From positions 1 to 64,000 of the forward strand of contig NZ_JAGSPN010000016.1 in the NCBI RefSeq assembly GCF_018139685.1: 64,000 nucleotides of DNA. Direction: 5' to 3'. The first letter of the stretch is position 1; each line of letters starts with the position of its first letter. Source of the stretch: Cognatundibacterium luofuense (GTDB lineage Bacteria > Pseudomonadota > Gammaproteobacteria > Burkholderiales > Burkholderiaceae_D). Both the position numbers and the translations under genes were made by a program. Below are positions 44,581-53,665 of this stretch, one piece after another. The notes under the pieces were generated by a model. It made no database searches and was not told the origin of the DNA. It worked only from the letters and a program-made list of their open reading frames with translations.

Positions 44581-45195
44581 TCAGCGTTTAGAGGTTTTAC
44601 GGATTTCTTTTTCATCCTGCCATTCGATCGTGCCTTCCTGCACGTCGTACAGCTTCAGCGTCATTTTGTAGAACACGTCTTTGGTATTGGCGTTTTGCTT
44701 CACGATGGAAACGATTTCACCTTCCAGTGCAAACTTGGCAGCAGCCATCTGACCGATTTTTGCTTTACCTTCATTTTTGTACAAACCGCTCTGGTTCTGA
44801 CGTTGCAGTTCGTCCACGCCTTGCTGCATTTCATCTGCGCTGCGGGTGAATTTCACTTTACGGCTTTTGATCAGCGCAGTCTGAATACTGTTCATGATCG
44901 ATTTCGTATCGATGTATTCAGATGTTTTGTTACGCACGCCGCCCAGTGTCAGGGTAGGACGGTTAGCCAGTACCGGATCTTCCAGCAGAGAGCCAACCAT
45001 TTTTTCTGCGATCATTTGCAGGTCGGTGGAACCGAATTCATTGGTAACAGTTTCAACGGCTTTGTTATCGCCATAGCTGACCTGACGCGCGAGGCTGACA
45101 GTAGGCTGGGACAGTTTGGTCTGGCAACCAGTCAGTGCGGCACCGGCAACAGCGATAACGCAGGCTGCTTTGGCAAATGCTTTTACGTGTTTCAT
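44581..45195 (-). CDS. lpoB: penicillin-binding protein activator LpoB-like lipoprotein
   Basis: A 204-residue lipoprotein. The lipobox is LTGC near residue 23. Matching LpoB features include STDLQMIAEKMVGSLLEDP, NKTSEYIDTKSIMNSIQTALI, and GQMAAAKFALEGEIVSI near the C-terminus. In enterics, LpoB sits in the outer membrane and activates the peptidoglycan synthase PBP1B. It lacks the long Pro-rich linker of the E. coli protein. A ycfL neighbour, as in E. coli ycfL-lpoB, supports the call. Confidence 0.85.
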   Translation of the reverse strand: MKHVKAFAKAACVIAVAGAALTGCQTKLSQPTVSLARQVSYGDNKAVETVTNEFGSTDLQMIAEKMVGSLLEDPVLANRPTLTLGGVRNKTSEYIDTKSIMNSIQTALIKSRKVKFTRSADEMQQGVDELQRQNQSGLYKNEGKAKIGQMAAAKFALEGEIVSIVKQNANTKDVFYKMTLKLYDVQEGTIEWQDEKEIRKTSKR

Positions 45196-45234
45196 CGTTT
45201 TTCCTTATTCTGAATAATGTAATTAATTTTCTGA

Positions 45235-45630
45235 TCAGCGTGGCTCTGCGCTCATTTCAATTTTGAAATCAGATGCTTGCGGGCCCGGCGCAGTGCTGCG
45301 GATAAACTGGCTCTGACGGCCCAGCATCATCAGCGGTTTCCAGACTTCACCGTCACCCACCTGCATGCCGGATGCATCCAGCCAGCGGAAGCGGTAATAC
45401 ACGCGTACATCTTTATCGATCATGCTTTGCAGTTCAGCCTGCACCACCATCACATCATTTTTACGCTGTGAACGCAGATCCACGACCTGCACGCCTTCCA
45501 GCGTGCCGCGTACGAGCATTTTGGAAGCGATGCCCGGAGAAATCGCATTCGGGATATCCGCTGCGGCTGCCGGAACTGCCTGCAGTGCGCCCGCTACGGC
45601 AGCGACCATCAGTAATGTTTTGAATTTCAT
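45235..45630 (-). CDS. ycfL: YcfL family (DUF1425) periplasmic protein
   Basis: A 131-residue exported protein with a signal peptide ending near VPAAAA (residue 24). The mature domain is a beta-rich DUF1425 fold: VRGTLEGVQVVDLRSQRKND, VYYRFRWLDASGMQV, PLMMLGRQSQFIRSTAP. The family is normally a lipoprotein encoded beside lpoB; here no lipobox Cys is evident at the cleavage site. The molecular role is not established. Confidence 0.82.
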   Translation of the reverse strand: MKFKTLLMVAAVAGALQAVPAAAADIPNAISPGIASKMLVRGTLEGVQVVDLRSQRKNDVMVVQAELQSMIDKDVRVYYRFRWLDASGMQVGDGEVWKPLMMLGRQSQFIRSTAPGPQASDFKIEMSAEPR

Positions 45631-45649
45631 GGTTCAGTCCTGTTCTGAA

Positions 45650-47143
45650 TTAATTGGTTTTCACCGCTGTGCCGCTCGTCGCAGCGTTTGCTTTCGCCTT
45701 GGCTGGCTTTTTAGCTGCCGGTTTGGCTTCCGCAGCCGCTGGTTTGGTTTCCAGTTGCGCTACCGGTGTGACATTGCCAAACTTCGCCAGATCGCCGATA
45801 TAGGTTTTGTTGTTATACAAACGTACCGGCACCACCAGATAACGGCCATCGACCGTGATATGGTTGACATCGCCCGGACGACCGGTAAAGTTGACATCAT
45901 ACTCACCCGGCGGCAGGAATGCACGGGCGATGAACACACGCTCCGGCAGGCTGCGCCACAGGCGGTCGTCGGCCGGACCTTCGGTCGCAGCGACAGCAAT
46001 ATTCGCTGCCAGACCGGCTAAAGCACCAAAGTTTTTATTGACCTGATCCTGCGCCACACCTTTGACCACAGCGCGGATTGCCGCACGGGTGTAAATGCCC
46101 GGCAGTTCATCTTTCAGTGCGCGGCGTGCCATCACGTTGAAGTCGGTAACCAGTGCAGTTGGCAAGGCTTTGTCGCCGACGCGGATCGTGGAAATCACCG
46201 GTGCATCCGGATCAGGATAAATGACCGGGAAAGCGAACGATGCTGTAATCAGACCACGACCGGTTGGAATCGGGAATTGCAGTTTTTTCGACTGACGTGC
46301 AGGCGAGTTACCGGCTTCGACCACGAACAGCACATCGGTCACACCTTTCTGACGACGGAAACTGGTACGCTGATCCAGACCTTTGAGGCCATCTTCCAGC
46401 ACTGGCAGATCAGGACGCAGTTCAATCGCTTTACGGTAACCCGGCGCTGCCAGGCCTGGTTCATTCAGTGCTTCATAGACAAAACCGGCCAGATAATGGC
46501 TCAGCGCATTCTGGTAACCGTTTTTCAGTTTCAGTACTTCAGGGTCATTCAGCGTTTCTACCGGATAACCGTTGAGTTCTTTATTACCGCTGGTCACGCC
46601 TTTGGATTTAGCTTCTTCTTCCGCTGCCACGGTTTCTTTAGCGCGGAATTCCGCAATCACGGCTTCGCGTTCATGCGTACGTTTGATATCGACGCGGGCA
46701 TTGTCCAGATCACCCAGGTTGATGCGGTCCATCGCCATGCGCGTGGTCAGCATGACTTTTTCGTAGTCCTGACCTTCGTAATCGCGGCTGGCGTCGCCGA
46801 GGAAAGTTGCCGAAATCTGGCTCATGACTTTCTGCGGATTCGACTTAACGTTTTCTTCCCATTCTTTGACTTTACCGTCAGCAATCGTCAGCGCATTCAG
46901 ACTGTCCTGATAGCGTTTGCCGATACGCATCAGTTCACCTTTTTCCAGATTCAGCAAAAAGTCTTCTGCGCTTTTTCCTTGCGTCTGCGCTTCGATTTGT
47001 GCAATCGCTTCATCGATTTGTCCGGTCTTGGCAACGGCCAGCGACTGCGACACTTTGCTGTCATGGGTTTGGGTGGTCACGCAACCGGTCAGGGCAATTG
47101 CTGCCGCCAGCGGCGTCAGTCTGATCAGGGAGATAGGCTTCAT
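45650..47143 (-). CDS. COG3014-like lipoprotein
   Basis: A 497-residue outer-membrane lipoprotein. The signal MKPISLIRLTPLAAAIALTGC ends in the lipobox LTGC, which fixes the start. The helical N-terminal half has TPR-like character (AVAKTGQIDEAIAQIEAQ, LNALTIADGKVKEWEE). A central ALSHYLAGFVYEALNEPGLA region and a beta-rich C-terminal half follow. An Ala/Lys-rich tail (KPAAAEAKPAAKKPAKAK) ends the protein. It is first in the four-gene unit and is usually found with LpoB/YcfL homologues. Function unknown. Confidence 0.78.
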   Translation of the reverse strand: MKPISLIRLTPLAAAIALTGCVTTQTHDSKVSQSLAVAKTGQIDEAIAQIEAQTQGKSAEDFLLNLEKGELMRIGKRYQDSLNALTIADGKVKEWEENVKSNPQKVMSQISATFLGDASRDYEGQDYEKVMLTTRMAMDRINLGDLDNARVDIKRTHEREAVIAEFRAKETVAAEEEAKSKGVTSGNKELNGYPVETLNDPEVLKLKNGYQNALSHYLAGFVYEALNEPGLAAPGYRKAIELRPDLPVLEDGLKGLDQRTSFRRQKGVTDVLFVVEAGNSPARQSKKLQFPIPTGRGLITASFAFPVIYPDPDAPVISTIRVGDKALPTALVTDFNVMARRALKDELPGIYTRAAIRAVVKGVAQDQVNKNFGALAGLAANIAVAATEGPADDRLWRSLPERVFIARAFLPPGEYDVNFTGRPGDVNHITVDGRYLVVPVRLYNNKTYIGDLAKFGNVTPVAQLETKPAAAEAKPAAKKPAKAKANAATSGTAVKTN

Positions 47144-47215
47144 ATTGAAATGTGGAAAGGATCGTTCGGGAAGACATCCGGCAACTGCGATACCGGAATC
47201 AGAAATCAATCCGTT

Positions 47216-47249
47216 ATTATAAAGATGCACACATTTTCAATTATTGAAA
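47216..47249 (-). promoter_or_regulatory. promoter with overlapping palindrome for the lipoprotein operon
   Basis: On the minus strand TATAAT lies at 47221-47216. With a 16-base spacer the -35 (TAATTG) falls inside TTTCAAT-A-ATTGAAA, a perfect 7+1+7 inverted repeat at 47235-47249, as an operator would. Two direct copies of TTTGTAATAA lie just upstream (about 47268-47290). The start of the first gene is about 70 bases downstream. Confidence 0.5.
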
Positions 47250-47344
47250 CAAATGCAATTAGATAGATGAATTTGTAATAATTTGTAATAACTTGAATGC
47301 TGGTCAGACGGAAGCGTGGCGTGCATGCGACAAAGCAGGTCTGC

Positions 47345-48328
47345 TCAGGAAGCGGGTGCAGCAGACAGGCTGCGACAATCCGCATCATCCGGCGCTGCCA
47401 TCAGCCAGCGTTCGATTTGCCACATCAGATCGGGCAGGCGCGAACGCTCTCCGGTATGGAAGCCGTGGTCTGCTCCGGCATACTCGCAAACCCGCCATAA
47501 ACGCTGACGCGCAGGACTTAAGTTTTGTTGCAATTTTCTGCGCGCATCATCAGGAATTAAGCCGTCTGCCCCACCGTAGGCCCAGAAAACCGGTACAGTG
47601 ATTTGTTCCAGCAGAGCAAGATGCTGCACCGCCGCCAGTTCTGACCAGTAACGCCAGCTGCGGCCATGAATGCGAGCCGCATCCGGATCAGCCGGTGGCT
47701 CGCGCAAACGTCCCTGCAAAGTCCGCCAGCCAGCGCGCATATGCGGATAACGCTGCGCCAGTGACTGATAGGTATCCAGCGCACCGGAACCGCTGTGCGA
47801 CAACAGAATCACCTGCGTCAGCCCGGGCACAGCGGGAGCCAGTCCGGCCACCACTTCTGCACCCTCCGAAATTCCCATCAGAATCACACGGCGCGGACGT
47901 TGCGGCGCCTGTTGCAACTGGCTGCGTATCCATGCCTGCTGATCCGCCAGCCAGACCGACCAGTGATCCTGCCGGATGAATGCATCGCTGCATTGTTTGC
48001 CATCGTCCGCCGGCGCTATACCGCGTTTTTGCAGGATGAAGAACCGGGTCAGGCCGGATTCGCCTTCCAGTCCGCGAAAATATGCCGGCAGAAAAGTCTG
48101 CAAGCCGGCACAACCGGAACCCGCCACCACAAAAATCCAGTTTTCCGGCAATACCGGATGCGGCTGACCTTTGCTGAAGGTGTAGCTCCACGCCTGTTCC
48201 CCGTCCGGCAGACGAAACAGCTTTTCCTCCACCTGCTGCGCTTGCGCAACGGCAGCCAGCGCCAGCCCGCCTGCGACAGCAAGGGCGGCAGCGAAGCGGG
48301 AGCACAGCGGATAAACGGAGGTCAGCAT
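47345..48328 (-). CDS. exported alpha/beta-hydrolase-like protein
   Basis: A 327-residue protein with a signal peptide-like N-terminus (FAAALAVAGGLALAAVAQAQ). The nucleophile elbow GISEGAEVV near residue 140, a possible acid in WAYGGADGLIPD and the His of YAGADHGFHTG fit an alpha/beta-hydrolase. An oxyanion-region segment, VVAGSGCAGL, lies near residue 65. The substrate is unknown. ATG 48328 was preferred to an upstream TTG, but neither has a good ribosome site. It is divergent from tex. Confidence 0.65.
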   Translation of the reverse strand: MLTSVYPLCSRFAAALAVAGGLALAAVAQAQQVEEKLFRLPDGEQAWSYTFSKGQPHPVLPENWIFVVAGSGCAGLQTFLPAYFRGLEGESGLTRFFILQKRGIAPADDGKQCSDAFIRQDHWSVWLADQQAWIRSQLQQAPQRPRRVILMGISEGAEVVAGLAPAVPGLTQVILLSHSGSGALDTYQSLAQRYPHMRAGWRTLQGRLREPPADPDAARIHGRSWRYWSELAAVQHLALLEQITVPVFWAYGGADGLIPDDARRKLQQNLSPARQRLWRVCEYAGADHGFHTGERSRLPDLMWQIERWLMAAPDDADCRSLSAAPAS

Positions 48329-48460
48329 TGTTGTGATCAGAAAGTACAGCAAAGAAAGGCGGATATCCGGTTCTAGCCCGACAAAGGGCTGGTGTCAAGA
48401 CTGGTAAGTCGCGCCAATTTGCGTATCATCAGCGCCTTCATTGCACTGGAAAACCGATTT

Positions 48461-50809
48461 ATGTTGCCTTCTATCGAACAAAGACTTGCTGTTGAACTCG
48501 CCGCCCGCCCGAATCAGGTTGCGGCAGCTATCGGGCTGCTGGACGAAGGCGCGACCGTGCCGTTTATTGCGCGTTACCGTAAAGAAGTGACCGGCGGACT
48601 GGACGACACCCAGTTGCGTACGCTGGAAGAGCGCCTGCGTTATCTGCGCGAGCTGGAAGACCGCCGCGCCACCATCATCGGCTCGATTGAAGAGCAAGGC
48701 AAAATGACGCCGGAACTGTTACAGGCAATCTCGCTGGCGGAAGACAAAACCCTGCTGGAAGACCTGTATCTGCCGTACAAACCGAAACGCCGCACCAAGG
48801 CGCAGATCGCGGTCGAAGCCGGTCTGCTGCCGCTGGCGGACAGCCTGCTGAGCCAGCCGGAACTGGTGCCGGAAGAAGAAGCTGCCAAATACCTGAAACC
48901 GGCCTTCACCGGCGCGAACGGCGATAATCCCGGCGTGGCCGATGCCAAAGCTGCGCTGGATGGCGCACGTCAGATTCTGATGGAAAAATTCGCTGAAGAC
49001 GCCAGCCTGCTGGCAGCGCTGCGCGAATACATGAATGAACACGGCATCGTCGAATCCAAAGTCATCGAAGGCAAGGAAGATGCCGGCGAAAAATTCACCG
49101 ATTATTTCGATTACAGCGAAACCCTGCACACCATTCCTTCGCACCGCGCACTGGCGCTGTTCCGTGGCCGTCGTGAAGAAATCCTGAATGTCAGCCTGCG
49201 TCTGGATACCGAAGAAGAAAAACCGAAATGGGATGCGCCGCTGAATCCTTGCGAAGGCCGCATCGCCAGCCATTTCGGTATCAGTCAGAAAGGCCGTCCG
49301 GCTGACAAATGGCTGGCCGATACCGTGCGCTGGGCATGGCGCGTGAAAGTCTTCATGCATCTGGAAACCGAGCTGATGGGCAAGCTGCGCGAAGAAGCCG
49401 AAGCCGAAGCGATCCGCGTGTTTGCCCGCAATCTGAAAGATTTGCTGCTGGCAGCACCAGCCGGCCCGCGTGCGACGCTGGGTCTGGATCCGGGCTTGCG
49501 TACCGGTGTAAAAGTGGCAGTTGTCGATGCCACCGGTAAAGTCGTCGATACCACCGCGATTTATCCGCATGCACCGCGTAACGACTGGGAAGGTTCGCTG
49601 CATGTGCTGGCACAGCTGGCGCGCAAACATCAGGTCTCGCTGATTTCTATCGGTAACGGTACCGCATCACGTGAAACCGACAAACTGGCGCAGGATCTGA
49701 TCAAACGCCATCCGGAACTGGGCATGACCAAGATCGTGGTATCGGAAGCCGGTGCTTCTGTGTATTCCGCATCGGAGTTTGCATCGAAAGAATTGCCGGA
49801 ACTGGATGTGTCGCTGCGTGGCGCAGTGTCGATTGCGCGCCGTCTGCAAGACCCGCTGGCGGAACTGGTCAAAATCGATCCGAAATCCATCGGCGTCGGT
49901 CAGTATCAGCATGATGTGAGCCAGACCCAGTTAGCGCGTTCGCTGGACGCGGTGGTGGAGGATTGCGTGAATGCGGTTGGCGTTGATGTGAATACCGCTT
50001 CTGCACCGCTGCTGGCGCGTGTTTCCGGTCTGACTGCCAGCGTGGCGCAAAGCATTGTGCTGTACCGCGATGCCAAAGGCATGTTCCAGAGCCGCGCCGA
50101 TCTGCGCTCGGTGCCGCGTCTCGGCGATAAAACCTTTGAACAGGCGGCTGGCTTCCTGCGCATCATGAATGGCAGCAATCCGCTGGATGCCAGCGGCGTC
50201 CATCCGGAATCCTACCCTGTAGTTGAAAAAATTCTGGCGGATATTCAGAAAGATGTGAAAAACGTCATCGGCGACAGCAGTCTGCTGAAAAAACTGAATC
50301 CGGCAAAATACGCGGATGAACGTTTCGGTGTGCCGACCGTGACCGATATTCTGAAAGAGCTGGATAAACCAGGCCGCGATCCGCGTCCGGAATTCACTAC
50401 GGCGACGTTCAAGGAAGACGTGGAAGAAGTCAAAGATCTGCGTCCGGACATGATTCTGGAGGGCGTGGTGACCAACGTGGCGGCCTTCGGCGCATTTGTG
50501 GATATCGGCGTGCATCAGGATGGTCTGGTGCATATCTCTGCGCTGTCGGATACCTTCGTCAAAGATCCGCACACCGTGGTCAAAGCCGGTCAGGTGGTCA
50601 AAGTCAAAGTGCTGGAAGTCGATGTGAAGCGTAACCGTATCGCGCTGACCATGCGTCTGACCGACAGCGCCCCCGCCGCCGGCAGCCGCCCTGAACAACG
50701 CGGTGACCGTCAGGATGCGAAACGTCTGCAGCAACACCGTGCGCAATCCGGCCGCACAGAATCGCCATCAAATGCAATGGCAGCGGCGTTTGCGAAGCTC
50801 AAGCGCTGA
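48461..50809 (+). CDS. tex: Tex family transcription accessory protein
   Basis: A 782-residue RNA-binding protein. The N-terminal helical Tex domain ([20 protein letters not shown]) is followed by a YqgF/RuvC-like domain ([18 protein letters not shown]). A helix-hairpin-helix region ([19 protein letters not shown]) precedes a C-terminal S1 domain ([26 protein letters not shown]). The tail is polar and Gln/Arg-rich. The family affects transcription and RNA metabolism. ATG 48461 matches the family N-terminus; the 69 bases of open frame before it do not. Confidence 0.95.
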   Translation: MLPSIEQRLAVELAARPNQVAAAIGLLDEGATVPFIARYRKEVTGGLDDTQLRTLEERLRYLRELEDRRATIIGSIEEQGKMTPELLQAISLAEDKTLLEDLYLPYKPKRRTKAQIAVEAGLLPLADSLLSQPELVPEEEAAKYLKPAFTGANGDNPGVADAKAALDGARQILMEKFAEDASLLAALREYMNEHGIVESKVIEGKEDAGEKFTDYFDYSETLHTIPSHRALALFRGRREEILNVSLRLDTEEEKPKWDAPLNPCEGRIASHFGISQKGRPADKWLADTVRWAWRVKVFMHLETELMGKLREEAEAEAIRVFARNLKDLLLAAPAGPRATLGLDPGLRTGVKVAVVDATGKVVDTTAIYPHAPRNDWEGSLHVLAQLARKHQVSLISIGNGTASRETDKLAQDLIKRHPELGMTKIVVSEAGASVYSASEFASKELPELDVSLRGAVSIARRLQDPLAELVKIDPKSIGVGQYQHDVSQTQLARSLDAVVEDCVNAVGVDVNTASAPLLARVSGLTASVAQSIVLYRDAKGMFQSRADLRSVPRLGDKTFEQAAGFLRIMNGSNPLDASGVHPESYPVVEKILADIQKDVKNVIGDSSLLKKLNPAKYADERFGVPTVTDILKELDKPGRDPRPEFTTATFKEDVEEVKDLRPDMILEGVVTNVAAFGAFVDIGVHQDGLVHISALSDTFVKDPHTVVKAGQVVKVKVLEVDVKRNRIALTMRLTDSAPAAGSRPEQRGDRQDAKRLQQHRAQSGRTESPSNAMAAAFAKLKR

Positions 50810-50866
50810 TGTGCTGATGCGTTGATCAGCTGAAAAGCTGATCTTCAGCGGATTCAGTGAAACATG

Positions 50867-50892
50867 AAAACCGGGCTGCAGCCCGGTTTTTT
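50867..50892 (+). terminator. rho-independent terminator after tex
   Basis: AAAACCGGGCTG followed by its exact complement, then a T-run. About 40 bases upstream, GATCAGCT-GAAA-AGCTGATC forms another perfect hairpin with a GNRA-type loop. Confidence 0.85.
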
Positions 50893-51225
50893 ATTGGCTA
50901 CGTGCGGCGTGGATAGCGGTCGTCTGTATGTCGGGATTTCCGTAGTGAGCGCACTGACCGCAGTGACAGTCATTCACGTCACTCTCGTTATCCTCCCGAA
51001 TACCGTAACGGTCGGCGCAGATGCCTGCGGATTTTTTCTGTGGAAAATCCCAACTTTTTACACAGGTCACAGCGCCATCCTGAGCAACTACCAAGCCCTC
51101 CGTAAGCCGTCAAAACCTGTGCCGCTTCACTGGTTTTTACCCTACAATTCCGCATCAAAACAGATACTCCCCCCTGTTTTCAGAAAAATCGCCCTGTCGT
51201 CGGCATGAATGCTGGGGCTTTTGAG

Positions 51226-51247
51226 ATACCCCCTGGGGTATTTTTTT
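51226..51247 (+). terminator. terminator-like hairpin
   Basis: ATACCCC-CT-GGGGTAT (51226-51241), also foldable as six pairs with a 4-base loop, is followed by six further T residues. No gene on this strand lies immediately upstream other than tex, which has its own terminator. Confidence 0.5.
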
Positions 51248-51335
51248 GCTATTTTCAGGTATTTTCGGGCTGTTTTTGCGGTTTTCCAGGCTGCCACAGG
51301 CGGCGTTCCGACGGTGTGCGCAGGCAGCGCCAGCC

Positions 51336-51387
51336 CGTTTCTGCCAAGCGTTTCTGCCAACCATTTCTGCTAACCGTTTCTGCCGCC
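51336..51387 (+). repeat. four tandem 13-base repeats
   Basis: Four head-to-tail copies of about CGTTTCTGCCAAC at 51336-51348, 51349-51361, 51362-51374 and 51375-51387, with one to three differences each. The unit is not a multiple of three and no gene spans it. Confidence 0.8.
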
Positions 51388-51434
51388 AGCCTGTTCCGCT
51401 GTACCTTCGCCCTTCTGCCATCCGGCGGCGCATG

Positions 51435-51501
51435 TGTCACTACAACGTCTCAGCCTGACACAGTTGTCACAGCCAGCTGTTCCGTTTCGTGACACCTGAC
51501 A
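51435..51501 (+). promoter_or_regulatory. cluster of TGACA/TGTCA boxes, candidate activator sites
   Basis: TGACA-CAGT-TGTCA (51456-51469) is a perfect inverted repeat. Further half-sites are TGTCA at 51435-51439 and TGACA at 51490-51494 and 51497-51501. They lie about 80-150 bases before the sigma-54 promoter, the usual distance for an enhancer-binding protein such as the AcoR-like regulator encoded at 53666-55666. Confidence 0.5.
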
Positions 51502-51582
51502 CAACACCACTGCAGCGCAACAAAACAGTCCCGTCCGCCGAAAACCTTTATCGCTATTGGGTTTAACGCGATTTCGCATGAC

Positions 51583-51597
51583 TGGCACAGCGTTTGC
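51583..51597 (+). promoter_or_regulatory. sigma-54 promoter (-24/-12)
   Basis: TGGCAC-AGCGT-TTGC matches the sigma-54 consensus TGGCAC-N5-TTGC exactly, with GG and GC separated by 10 bases. It lies 66 bases before the aldehyde dehydrogenase ATG. Confidence 0.88.
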
Positions 51598-51662
51598 AAA
51601 CCATTGCTTGTGCACGCAAGACTGCGTCGCCAACCATCACAACAAAACAGGAGACACGCATC

Positions 51663-53183
51663 ATGAATCTGGCCGACATCAGCCATCTGGGTATTCAGAA
51701 TCCGTTCAAATCGCGTTACGACAATTTCATCGGCGGCAAATTTGTCGCGCCGGTGAAAGGCCAGTATTTTGAAAATATCAGTCCGGTCATCGGACGTGCG
51801 TTTTGCGAAATCGCACGTTCCACCGAAGACGATATCGAACTGGCGCTGGATGCAGCGCATGCCGCTAAAGCAGCGTGGGCCAAAACCTCTCCGGCAGAAC
51901 GCGCCCTGATTCTGAACCGCATCGCTGACCGCATGGAAGCGAATCTGAGCCTGCTTGCAACGGCGGAAACCATCGATAACGGCAAGCCTATCCGCGAAAC
52001 CACCGCAGCCGATATCCCGCTGGCAATTGATCATTTCCGTTATTTCGCCGGTTGTATCCGTGCGCAGGAAGGCACGGTCGCGCAGATTGATGCGGACACC
52101 TATGCTTACCATTTCCATGAACCGCTGGGCGTGGTCGGTCAGATTATTCCGTGGAATTTCCCGATTCTGATGGCGGTCTGGAAAATGGCACCGGCGCTGG
52201 CTGCCGGTAACTGTATTGTGCTGAAACCGGCAGAACAGACTCCGGCATCCATCATGGTGCTGGTGGAACTGATACAGGATTTACTGCCGCCGGGTGTGCT
52301 GAATGTGGTCAATGGTTTCGGTCTGGAAGCCGGTAAACCGCTGGCGTCCAGCAAGCGTATCGCGAAGATTGCATTCACCGGCGAAACCGGTACCGGCCGC
52401 CTGATCATGCAATATGCGGCGCAAAACCTGATTCCGGTGACGCTGGAACTGGGTGGCAAATCGCCGAATATTTTCTTTGAAGATGTGATGGATAAAGACG
52501 ATGCTTTCTTCGACAAATGTCTGGAAGGCTTCGCGATGTTTGCACTGAATCAGGGGGAAGTCTGCACTTGTCCAAGCCGCGTACTGGTGCAGGAATCGAT
52601 TTACGACCGCTTTATCGAACGCGCCATTGCACGGGTTTCCGCGATCAAACAAGGCAATCCGCTGGATGCCGGTACCATGATCGGTGCGCAGGCGTCGCAG
52701 GAACAGCTGGAGAAAATCCTGTCGTATCTGGAAATCGGCCGTCAGGAAGGCGCTACCGTGCTGACCGGTGGCAAGCGTAAAGAACTGAGCGGTGACTTTG
52801 CCGGTGGCTATTACGTGGAACCGACGATTTTCAAAGGCCATAACAAAATGCGCATCTTCCAGGAAGAAATTTTCGGCCCTGTGGTATCGGTCACGACCTT
52901 CAAAGATGAAGAAGAAGCGCTGCATATCGCCAACGATACGCTGTTTGGTCTGGGCGCCGGTGTCTGGACACGTGACGGCAGCCGCGCGTTCCGCGTAGGC
53001 CGTGGCATTCAGGCGGGTCGCGTCTGGACCAACTGCTATCACCTGTATCCGGCACATGCGGCGTTCGGCGGTTACAAGCAATCCGGTATCGGCCGCGAAA
53101 CCCACAAAATGATGCTGGATCATTATCAGCAAACGAAAAATCTGCTGGTCAGCTATAACCCGAACGCACTCGGCTTCTTCTGA
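51663..53183 (+). CDS. NAD-dependent aldehyde dehydrogenase (acetaldehyde dehydrogenase type)
   Basis: A 506-residue aldehyde dehydrogenase of the ExaC/AcoD/AldB group, which oxidises acetaldehyde and similar aldehydes to acids. It has the conserved [31 protein letters not shown], catalytic Glu in [15 protein letters not shown] and nucleophile Cys in [20 protein letters not shown] precedes the ATG. Transcription should depend on sigma-54 (promoter at 51583) and on the AcoR-like activator downstream. DUF779, a small protein often paired with this enzyme, is next. Confidence 0.93.
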   Translation: MNLADISHLGIQNPFKSRYDNFIGGKFVAPVKGQYFENISPVIGRAFCEIARSTEDDIELALDAAHAAKAAWAKTSPAERALILNRIADRMEANLSLLATAETIDNGKPIRETTAADIPLAIDHFRYFAGCIRAQEGTVAQIDADTYAYHFHEPLGVVGQIIPWNFPILMAVWKMAPALAAGNCIVLKPAEQTPASIMVLVELIQDLLPPGVLNVVNGFGLEAGKPLASSKRIAKIAFTGETGTGRLIMQYAAQNLIPVTLELGGKSPNIFFEDVMDKDDAFFDKCLEGFAMFALNQGEVCTCPSRVLVQESIYDRFIERAIARVSAIKQGNPLDAGTMIGAQASQEQLEKILSYLEIGRQEGATVLTGGKRKELSGDFAGGYYVEPTIFKGHNKMRIFQEEIFGPVVSVTTFKDEEEALHIANDTLFGLGAGVWTRDGSRAFRVGRGIQAGRVWTNCYHLYPAHAAFGGYKQSGIGRETHKMMLDHYQQTKNLLVSYNPNALGFF

Positions 53184-53248
53184 TCTGCCGTCAGCGCCGC
53201 ATTGCCAGTCGTCCGGCACTGCGGCGCAGTTTTTCGTTGCCTGAGATC

Positions 53249-53650
53249 ATGCACACACCACCTCCCCGCGTTGTTGCTACCGTCGCAGCGCTTGGCCTGC
53301 TGTCGCAGCTGGAAGTCCGCTACGGCAGGCTACTTTTATTTCAGTCCGGTGGCTGCTGCGATGGCAGCACACCGATGTGTTATGCGCAGGGTGATTTTCT
53401 GACCGGTGACGCCGATATCTGTGTCGGCTTTGCGGGCGAAACGCCGTTGTATATGACGCCGGAATTGTTCAGTTACTGGCAAAACTGCCAGATCGTGCTG
53501 GATATTGCCGATGGTCGCGGCGGCATGTTTTCGCTGGATAGCGGCACCGGCAAACGTTTCGTGACTCATTCGCGCCTGTTCAGCGATACCGAACTGGCGG
53601 CACTGGCTGCCATCACCACAGCCGCCTCCGCTACTCACGCTGCGCGCTGA
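53249..53650 (+). CDS. DUF779 family protein
   Basis: A 133-residue protein of the family that accompanies acetaldehyde dehydrogenases. It has FQSGGCCDGSTPMCY near residue 40, with clustered cysteines that could bind metal, and GDFLTGDADICVGF, TPLYMTPELFSYWQN and DIADGRGGMFSLDSGTGKRF. Its role is unknown. ATG 53249 is preferred over an in-frame TTG 12 bases upstream. It ends 15 bases before the stop of the convergent regulator gene. Confidence 0.85.
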   Translation: MHTPPPRVVATVAALGLLSQLEVRYGRLLLFQSGGCCDGSTPMCYAQGDFLTGDADICVGFAGETPLYMTPELFSYWQNCQIVLDIADGRGGMFSLDSGTGKRFVTHSRLFSDTELAALAAITTAASATHAAR

Positions 53651-53665
53651 ATGCAGCAGATACGC

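Larger units (their letters stand above)
50893..51662 (+). other. 770-base gene-poor regulatory region upstream of the aldehyde dehydrogenase
   Basis: No coding sequence with a plausible start and ribosome site was found. The region contains a terminator-like hairpin (51226-51247), four tandem 13-base repeats (51336-51387), a cluster of TGACA/TGTCA boxes (51435-51501) and a sigma-54 promoter (51583-51597). The first 300 bases show no recognisable element. Confidence 0.6.

Noticed and set aside
46277-47266. A 329-codon frame opposite the COG3014 gene
   Set aside because: It is Phe/Arg/His-rich shadow sequence, overlaps the promoter and palindrome, and has no family features.
48719-49630. A 303-codon frame opposite tex
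   Set aside because: It is antisense to a recognised Tex protein and has typical shadow composition.
51336-51387. Tandem repeats as a CRISPR array
   Set aside because: The units are 13 bases, directly adjacent without spacers, and no cas genes are present.
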